In this document: piece after piece, positions 57,358 through 64,000 of the stretch
Layout: the number at the start of each line of letters is the position of its first letter
How positions within the stretch are numbered: the stretch's first letter is position 1
From: Euborellia annulipes
Taxonomy: Eukaryota; Arthropoda; Insecta; Dermaptera; Anisolabididae
Reading direction: 5' to 3'
Assembly (NCBI GenBank): GCA_023213315.1
Contig: JAKCPI010002671.1
Location: forward strand, 337,332-401,331
DNA: 64,000 nucleotides
Translations under genes and position numbers: made by a program
The notes under the pieces: model-generated
The model's database searches: none
The model's input: only the letters and a program-made list of their open reading frames with translations
What the model was told of the DNA's origin: nothing

Positions 57358-58034
57358 AAAATCTGGTGTGACTGGCGCACAGCACACAACTTTCTCTTAC
57401 CTTCGGTAATCGAAAGTTGTGTACTGTGCTTGTCACACCAGATTTTTTGTGTCGACATGTATTTAGTTTCCGACAGTAGGGTACAATTGAATTCAAGATG
57501 TAAAATTTATAAGTATGGGAAAATATTTATATTTTGATACCATGGCAACCATTTCTCCTATCTTTTCTATGGAGTACAAGAGTAAAGTGGTCTTCAGAAG
57601 ATTTCAATCACAAAATGAGAATATACATTTTATAGAGAATCTAAAAAATAATTGATTTTTGAATTTAAAAAAAAATCGTTGGAGCAAATTTTGAGAAAAT
57701 CGAAAAAAAACTGAAAAAGTGACATCAGTAAAGTGCTAGTACTTTTTGGTCAATTTTGTTCAAAAGCTTCGTGTCAAACCCATGGGGGTGCCTAACTTAA
57801 ATATAAAATTTCAACTTCCTAGCTCTTTTCGTTCTTGAGATATTTTGTTCACAGACACACACACAGACACACAGACACACACACAGACAGACCATGTCGC
57901 GAAAACCACTTTTTTGGATTCAGGGGACCTCAAAACGTGAAGATCCATCAAAATCTCGACATCGAATTTTTGACATGAATCCAATACTTTCTCTCTATAT
58001 ATATATTACATATATATATAGGTAAGAGAAAGTA
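57358..58034 (-). mobile_element. family A, full-length
   Basis: It is complete from the 3' hairpin (AAAATCTGGTGTGACTGGC) to the 5' hairpin (TATAGGTAAGAGAAAGTA). It includes a CA-rich slot at 57857-57893 and GTCGCGAAAACCACTTTTTT. Together with 60650-61331 it defines the family consensus of about 680 bp. Confidence 0.92.
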
Positions 58035-58857
58035 AAAAGGGTAAGATTTTTCTTCTAAGTTGTCAAAGTTTATGTTACAAATTAGAGTTTTGTATCAAAG
58101 TTTAACCACTTTAGTAAACATATTCCTTAACTTTAATATAATTATTTTTTGTCAGGCTATATTTATTTATTAAATAAAGTAGTGAACAACTTTCGCAAAG
58201 TTTCTTCTATACAGTGGTGACCTCTAATGGAGAAAGAACTTCTCTAAATATTTGTTGAAACTAGACCGACGAATCTTATAGATATCGAATCAAAAGGGAA
58301 TCTTTTTTATATCTTATTTTTTTCCAGGGTACTATGAGAGAGATATAAAAAAAATGTCTCTTGAAATTTTTTACCTATATCCGCACGTTGCTTATAGCTT
58401 AATAAAAATCATCACCAACGTTTGCTGATAAAAATTTTTCACCGTATATGAAAAGAGTATTATAATAGATAGGCCATTTGGAAAGTTTTGTATGATAATC
58501 TAAGATGGTTTTAAGCAACAAATGAAAGAAAAACAAAAGAAGTGCATCTGTAATTATAGATGTTTAAATGTTTTAAGCAATTTTATTTTATTTTTGAACC
58601 TCAACGTTTGGGTCCTTTGTTGACACCATCTTTAGAGTTCGAAATATAATTTTTGAGGTGAGGGTTAACAAAGAGGTTTTAATAATTACGTTTACTACAT
58701 TCAGAAATGTCATAAATGCTAAATTCAAATATTTATTAAACAAAAAAAAAAATTAAAAACTCTCTCTGCATCTTGGCAGTGACGTCATTTGTCGTAGCTT
58801 TGAGGGGTGTTTTAAAAAAACATATGCTACTTTTTATCCGTCGAAAACACAAAAAAA
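58035..58857. other. AT-rich spacer with a decayed Penelope-like motif
   Basis: On the minus strand near 58590-58645 CTCTAAAGATGGTGTCAAC is followed by CCAAACGTTGAGG, a degenerate CTGAAGATGG...GAAACG layout. No gene. Confidence 0.4.
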
Positions 58858-59414
58858 ATTATATTTTTCAACAAGATCTCTACAAAAACATGGCTTCAAA
58901 ATGAAAATATTAAAGTTTTATTTTGGCCCCCAAGATCTCCAGATTTAAATATCATAGAAAATATAAGGGGCATCATCGTTCGGCAGATTTATGCAAATAA
59001 TAAGCAATATTAAAATATTCAACAATTGAAGGATGCGATTATCTGTGCCTCAAAAAATATTCCCCAAAAAGCGATTGATAATCTTTATGCGAGTATTAAT
59101 AGAATTTACCAAGTTATTAATCGATCAGGTAAAGCATCTGATTATTAAAATAATTATTTTTATTTCGTTTTGTCCTAATTAATCATTAATATCTTTGATG
59201 TTGTTATACTTTTGGTGGGTTTAAAACAATTCAAAATAATGTATTTTATTTTAAAAAAGATTTCTTCTTCAAAGGAAGAAAATTTTCTTGTAATTATCTT
59301 TCCATTTGAAATATAAAATTTAAAGCTTCAATTAATTTTTGTTTATTTAATACTATTCAATAAAAACCTATAAACTTAATTTTTAAGAAGTTGCTATACT
59401 TATGGTGGGCACTG
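58858..59414 (+). pseudogene. Tc1-like transposase relic with 3' end
   Basis: This is a remnant of a Tc1-family DDE transposase. FQQD at 58866-58877 matches the second catalytic aspartate motif, but the following NAPxH part is deleted and the frame shifts. A second frame then reads TWLQNENIKVLFWPPRSPDL, followed by NIIEN with the third catalytic glutamate. An in-frame stop lies at 59011-59013, after which NIQQLKDAI and IPQKAIDNLYASI continue in frame. The terminal repeat ends TATGGTGGGCACTG at 59414, next to TA at 59415-59416, as expected of Tc1. The N-terminal half is not found. It is non-functional. Confidence 0.85.
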
Positions 59415-59416
59415 TA

Positions 59417-60205
59417 GTTCAAATAAATAAAAAGACAAGTTCATTTGGTTCTCTTCAACTCCAATTCACTTATCGTCACTCAAAATTTTACCCCTAATAC
59501 TTTTTTTAGAAAATTTAAAATATATTCATATTATGAACTATTAATCAATATATATATTTTTTTTTTTACTAATAAGAGAATAAATCTATATGAAACGGTC
59601 GGGAGAAAATTTATTGTGTATCTCTTCTTCCCCTTTATGTATGGAATCCACAAACCCTTGTCATGAAAATAAAAAGGATAGGATACATTTGAACTTTGAT
59701 ATTTTTTATTGCTCTCCGGTAAAAATAAAAGTAAATAAAAACCCAGAAAATCTTTTTTTTTTTTTTTTATTTACATTCAATAACAAATATGGCTTGGTTA
59801 ATTTATCCCTGGCATGAGGTTACACATCTGTCTTAAATTAATACACACACAATATTCAGACGTGAATTCGCTCTCCCATTTAAACAACCATAACCGTAAA
59901 CATATATACCTACATATATAGTCTCTGAAAGATTGTATGTGTGTGTGTTTGGTTTGTATATGTAAATAAAGTTTCAAAAACATTTGTTGTTATATGTCAT
60001 TTATGCGCCATCATAATTGTTGACCTTGCTTCATTTATAAAATGTTTATTCAATTTTAATGAATATAATTCTGTTTCGAAACGGCTAATCAAATCAGACT
60101 ATATTTGATCTCAATTTGTGCAGAAAGAAAAACTCTAATTGACTATATAAAAAAAATTGCGAATAATAAACTCCAGAATCAATTTTTTTTTTCAAAAACC
60201 TCATT
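59417..60205. other. AT-rich spacer
   Basis: Short frames at 59445-59817 have no domain. A GT-rich stretch lies near 59936-59948. Confidence 0.5.
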
Positions 60206-60209
60206 TTAA

Positions 60210-61498
60210 GGGGGTTCAGGAGCGACGTCTAAACGTACTTTAAAAAAAAAACTAGACTATTATAAGAAATTTTTCAATGCGGTTTTTTTTTGAATGAATT
60301 AAATTCATAAGATATTATTGGGACATCGAGTTATAATTTTTTAAATAACTTATTAAAAAATTATCGTAATTAATTTTTTTGTTATCAAGCAAATACAAAA
60401 AAACAATCAGTTCCAATAATCTTTAATTTTTTTTAAATTTAAAAATGAATTTATATATCACATATTAATTAAGAAATTTTTAAAATAAGCTTAGATGGTT
60501 TATTTAAAATTCATCTGTCAAATTAGTTCAGCATTCTTGCAATAGATGGCAGGCTAGTCTAACAGCTGATCCCCTTTTGGCCTATATTTATATATTTTTA
60601 TGCTTTTATAAAAGATACATAATATATAATAACATTTATAAAGTATTTTTACTTTCTCTTACCTATGTATATATGTAATATATATATAGAGAGAAAGTAT
60701 TGGTTTCATGTCAAAAATTCGATGTCGAGATTTTGATGGATCTTCACGTTTTGAGGCCCCCTGAATCCAAAAAAGTGGTTTTCGCGACATGGTCTGTCTG
60801 TGGGTGGGTGGGTGGGTGGGTGGGTGTGTGGGTGTGTGTTCAATTTTAAGCATGAAGGAATAGAGCTATGAGGCTGAAATTTTATATTTAAGATAAACAC
60901 CCCCCGGGACCGGAAAAAATAAGCTTTTAATCAAAATCGACCAAAGAGTACTAGTACTTTACTGATTCACTTTTTCAGTTTTTTTCGATTTTCTCAAAAT
61001 TTGCTCCAACGATTTTTTTTAAAATTCAAAAATCAATTATTTTTTAGATGCTCTTTAAAATGTATATTCTCATTTTGCAATTGAAATCTTCTGAAGACCA
61101 CTTTACTCTTGTATTTCATAGGGAAGATAGGAGAAATGGTTGCCATGGTAACAAAATATAAATATTTTCCCATACTTATAAATTTTACATCTGAATTCAA
61201 ATGTACCGTACTGTCGGGAACTAAATATATTTCGACACAAAAAATCTGGTGTGACAAGCACAGTGCACAACTTTCGATTACCGAAGGTAAGAGAAAGTTG
61301 TGTGCTGTGCGCCAGTCACACCAGATTTTTTATTAAAAGATCAATGAAAATCAACCAAATGCATTAAGAATTATTAGCTACCATTCTGACATCTCTTGGC
61401 AAATTTTTGAATTAACTGATATTTGGGCATACTTTTAATGACACACAACGCCATCTTATCGGGAAAAACATGCGTAACCACTTCGCTCCCGTAGCTCC
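60210..61498 (-). mobile_element. TTAA-flanked MITE family B (copy 2), with family A inserted
   Basis: TTAA lies at 60206-60209 and 61499-61502, with ends GGGGGTTCAGGAGCG and CGCTCCCGTAGCTCC. On the minus strand the halves 60210-60649 and 61332-61498 align with 17937-18565, with a family A copy between them. Confidence 0.8.
60650..61331 (+). mobile_element. family A, full-length, in a mapped target
   Basis: It has a 5' hairpin TACTTTCTCTTACC...GAGAGAAAGTA, a (GGGT)n slot at 60801-60830 replacing the usual TG tract, and a 3' hairpin from AAAAAATCTGGTGTGACAAG to CAGTCACACCAGATTTTTT. The empty site at 17937-18565 reads (complement) AAAGTATTTATTGTTAAAAG. Here the flanks are AAAGTATTTT and TATTAAAAG. 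The insertion lies in a T-rich site with at most a few bases duplicated or lost. No coding capacity. Confidence 0.93.
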
Positions 61499-61502
61499 TT
61501 AA

Positions 61503-63050
61503 GCAAAAAAATTTTCCGATGAAGAAAGTCATAAGCCCCCTTCGTTTTCTTCATCATTATAAATGCTTTTAAAACAAACTATGGCGAATTAATGTTCCAT
61601 TCTCTACTATATGCTTTATAAGACATACCATTGTTCATTTTTATAAAGAAAGTTTAAGGGGCTGATTTACAGATTTGAGTCAAAGTTTAATAAGGTAACA
61701 TATACGATTTCAAAAATGGCCAGATTATGCGTACTTTGAGATTAGTTTATTAGTTTGCAAAGTCTAAAATTATCTCTTTACAATCATATTATTTCCAGAG
61801 GGAATATTTTTTTGGGGTAGTTTATAAATTGAATAAATGTAACCTCCGACTCTAAATTATAAGTCTGCTTTTATTTTCAATTTCAATTGCCTCCTCATAA
61901 TAAACTATTCAAATTGTTTATTTATACGTTATTTAAACGACTTTCGAAAGAAAATTTCTTCTTGATATTCTTAAATAGTTTTCCTTCAATTTTATGTCCT
62001 GTATTCAAATAACTTGCCGCAATGTTTTTTGATATTTTTATTAGAACGCTTGCTTTCGTCGACGACGAATCACAAAATACACAACACAAAAAAAAAAAAA
62101 GAACAAAAACACCGGTTACGTTGTCGAAACTTTACCAAGTCTAATAAAAATCTTGAGGCTAGTTTGAAACTCGTTTCTGTTTGAAGACAATGAAATTTAA
62201 ATGGCGAACCCATCATAAGAATTTCATTTTATGGTTTCCTCCTAAACTGACAACCAAGAGCCTTGTTTTTATTTTAATTGTATTTGTTGGCGATTGAGAT
62301 AATGGCGCATTTCGATACCACTAATAGTGTTTATAGGCTTGATAATCCCATAAGATTCTAGAAAGGAGGTCCTGACAGTGAGAGGAAAAAAAAAAAAACG
62401 AAAACGAAATCAAGAATGTTGACTTTTGTGATGATTATATTAAATGAAATTAGAAAATCTCCGCCATTTTTGATATCTCTCTCTTCTCTCTCTCTCTCTC
62501 TCTGTCTATTTATAATGTTTCAATTTGCAGTTTAATAAAATTAAATGGCATTATTAAATGGCTGATATTTAAAATGAGGAATAATCCTCTTTTTAACTAT
62601 TCCCGTTGGATAAATATAAATTTGTAGTAGACGATTCCGGTGATTACCCCGGGAACCAAGTAATGGCTCGTTTAATTCCTAGTTAGGAGAGCTGGTCGCG
62701 TTTTTTTCGGCAAAAGGTGGTGGGATCAGACCACCAACCAACCCTTCATGCCCTTTGAGCTCCCTTTCGAGGGTCACCCCAAAAGCGGAATCAATAAAAC
62801 CTCAAGTATGTCAAGTGATTAGGTGTTTTAAAAATTAATTTTTTATTTTTTTGTTAAATTAATATCAAGTTAATTTTTATAAATAAAGATATTTTGAAAA
62901 TAATTTTGATTTTTAAAATTATATTATATATTTTATTTTTAAAGAACATGTAACATAAAAGGTATATTTTATAATCTAATATTTGGTCACTTAAATTAAA
63001 AAGACTATGCAGAAGTTTTGATTCTAATTTTATCTTATTTATTAGTCACA
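61503..63050. other. spacer with CT tract and island at 62640-62810
   Basis: (CT)n lies at about 62482-62503. The island has no usable frame. No gene or RNA recognised. Confidence 0.45.
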
Positions 63051-63180
63051 ATTAGGGGTGTTCGATTATCGAAAAAATAATCGATTATTACGATTAATCG
63101 ATTATTGGATCTGGACAGACGAAAAAATAATCGATTATGAAAAAAAAAATCTATTATAGTACCTTTTTTTTCTCTAACCA
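63051..63180. repeat. AATCGATTA-rich terminal arm
   Basis: TAGGGGTGTTCGATTATCG is followed by repeated ATAATCGATTAT. Such ends occur in some hAT-like MITEs, but the other end is not visible here. Confidence 0.35.
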
Positions 63181-63195
63181 AATTTCCTTTTTTTG

Positions 63196-63412
63196 CTTAC
63201 CGAGCGCTCCAGGCTGATGCTTCCTATACTTTACAATATTATCATATATGACAGGGACACCTTAAAAAACTTTCATTGGCACTGAAGATGGCAACCGTTA
63301 TGTTTACCGAATCGTCTGCTTAGAATAAGTGTTAAGGTGTTCGACAAACGCTGGTTTTATTCCTCCCGACTCCAATTTCACATACCCAGCATACAATTTA
63401 ATTTATATCTAC
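63196..63412 (+). mobile_element. Penelope-type end, single arm (P1 copy 2)
   Basis: It matches the right arm of 645-1001, from CCGAGCGCTCCAGGCTGATG through CACTGAAGATGGCAACCG and CTGGTTTTATTCCTCCCGAC. It then continues into CACATACCCAGCATAC, which pairs with 645-690. Here GAAA has become GAAT, so the hammerhead-like core is broken. Confidence 0.65.
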
Positions 63413-64000
63413 ATCCAGAAACCGGAAGGCATGGACATCGTATTGCAGAATCACAGAGGAGAACTCAAGAACTTAATGGGCAAGTTAACAAATCACATTG
63501 AAAAAATACAAAAACAACACAATAGAATACATTTTTTTTTTTTTTATGTAAGCATACTGGCATTATACCAAATTTTAATTTTTTTATAAAAGTTAAAACT
63601 TATTAAATTGGAAACTAGAAGAAATTATTAAATTAAATTATTCAATGTAAACATTTGAGATAAGATAAAATCACATTATGGGTCTTACAATGTATTTTAT
63701 GTATATTAAGAGAAATGACAATTAAATTTTATTAATTTTTCCCAGGGTTGATGGCTCCCTCCTAAGAGCATCTCTAATTAATGAGATCGAGGGCGCCCTG
63801 AAGGGCCAGGAGCCCAAAAGCCCTTAATGGGTAATCTGAGGAATTGAGAAATTTCATTCCAATTTGAGAGTTGGAAAGTTTTAGTCAGTTTTCTTTCCTC
63901 TCTCAAATGAGTTTTCAAGAATGCCGCCCTTTCTTTACCTCACTCCTACTCTCAAAAGGAATTATAAAAAAATACTTCCTTCTAATCTAATTAAGATTGC
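63413..64000. other. spacer with island at 63745-63960
   Basis: The frame 63329-63589 begins in repeat sequence and has no domain. The final island is GC-richer and single-copy. No gene recognised before the window ends. Confidence 0.4.

Overview
This window looks like repeat-dense, non-coding DNA from an AT-rich invertebrate genome, most likely an arthropod. That placement rests on base composition and on the mix of relic mariner/Tc1 transposases, Penelope-type hammerhead motifs, tRNA-derived SINEs and many MITEs. No species can be named from the sequence alone. I found no intact host gene, exon set, rRNA, functional tRNA or CRISPR array. The only recognisable coding DNA is broken transposase: the C-terminal half of a mariner DD34D transposase (about 9.84-10.37 kb, minus), a short mariner C-terminal tail (about 11.70-11.88 kb, minus) and a Tc1-like relic (about 58.86-59.41 kb, plus).

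Layout. 0-8 kb: a Penelope-type foldback (645-1001), three hAT-type MITEs, a 219-bp palindrome (4519-4737), a Harbinger-like MITE with TAA duplications (5954-6379) and a 1.27-kb element with 18-bp terminal repeats (6396-7667). 8-16 kb: mariner relics, a TA-flanked MITE built of GCAATATT repeats (12271-12555), a foldback (13660-14030), and a SINE interrupted by a hAT MITE with a perfect 8-bp duplication (15255-15518). 16-30 kb: first copies of the abundant double-hairpin family 'A', a TTAA-flanked MITE (17937-18565), Penelope-type ends, hAT foldbacks and a 540-bp foldback (26755-27295). 29.2-30.4 kb: an inverted pair of Penelope-type ends, each carrying a canonical hammerhead ribozyme, with two further elements nested between them. 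32.4-33.0 kb: a complete 553-bp SINE with a 13-bp duplication. 33-46 kb: A copies, an 889-bp near-perfect palindrome (34797-35685), TTAA MITEs, Harbinger-like foldbacks and a hAT-within-hAT nest (45501-46404). 46-64 kb: more A, TTAA and TA MITEs, Tc1 debris, and an A copy inserted in a TTAA element (60210-61498) whose empty counterpart lies at 17937-18565.

Between the repeats lie GC-richer single-copy islands of 150-600 bp (for example 35755-36170, 42730-43280, 46720-47260, 49495-50100, 55680-55990). Their open frames show no recognisable domain and look like composition artefacts. They could be regulatory or conserved non-coding DNA, but that needs comparative data.

The most interesting material is structural. 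It comprises two complete hammerhead ribozymes, the hairpin-ended A family (with an internal empty-site control) whose 3' hairpin module also sits inside an unrelated hAT MITE family, and a long apparently uncatalogued SINE. Multi-level nests allow element boundaries to be read directly.
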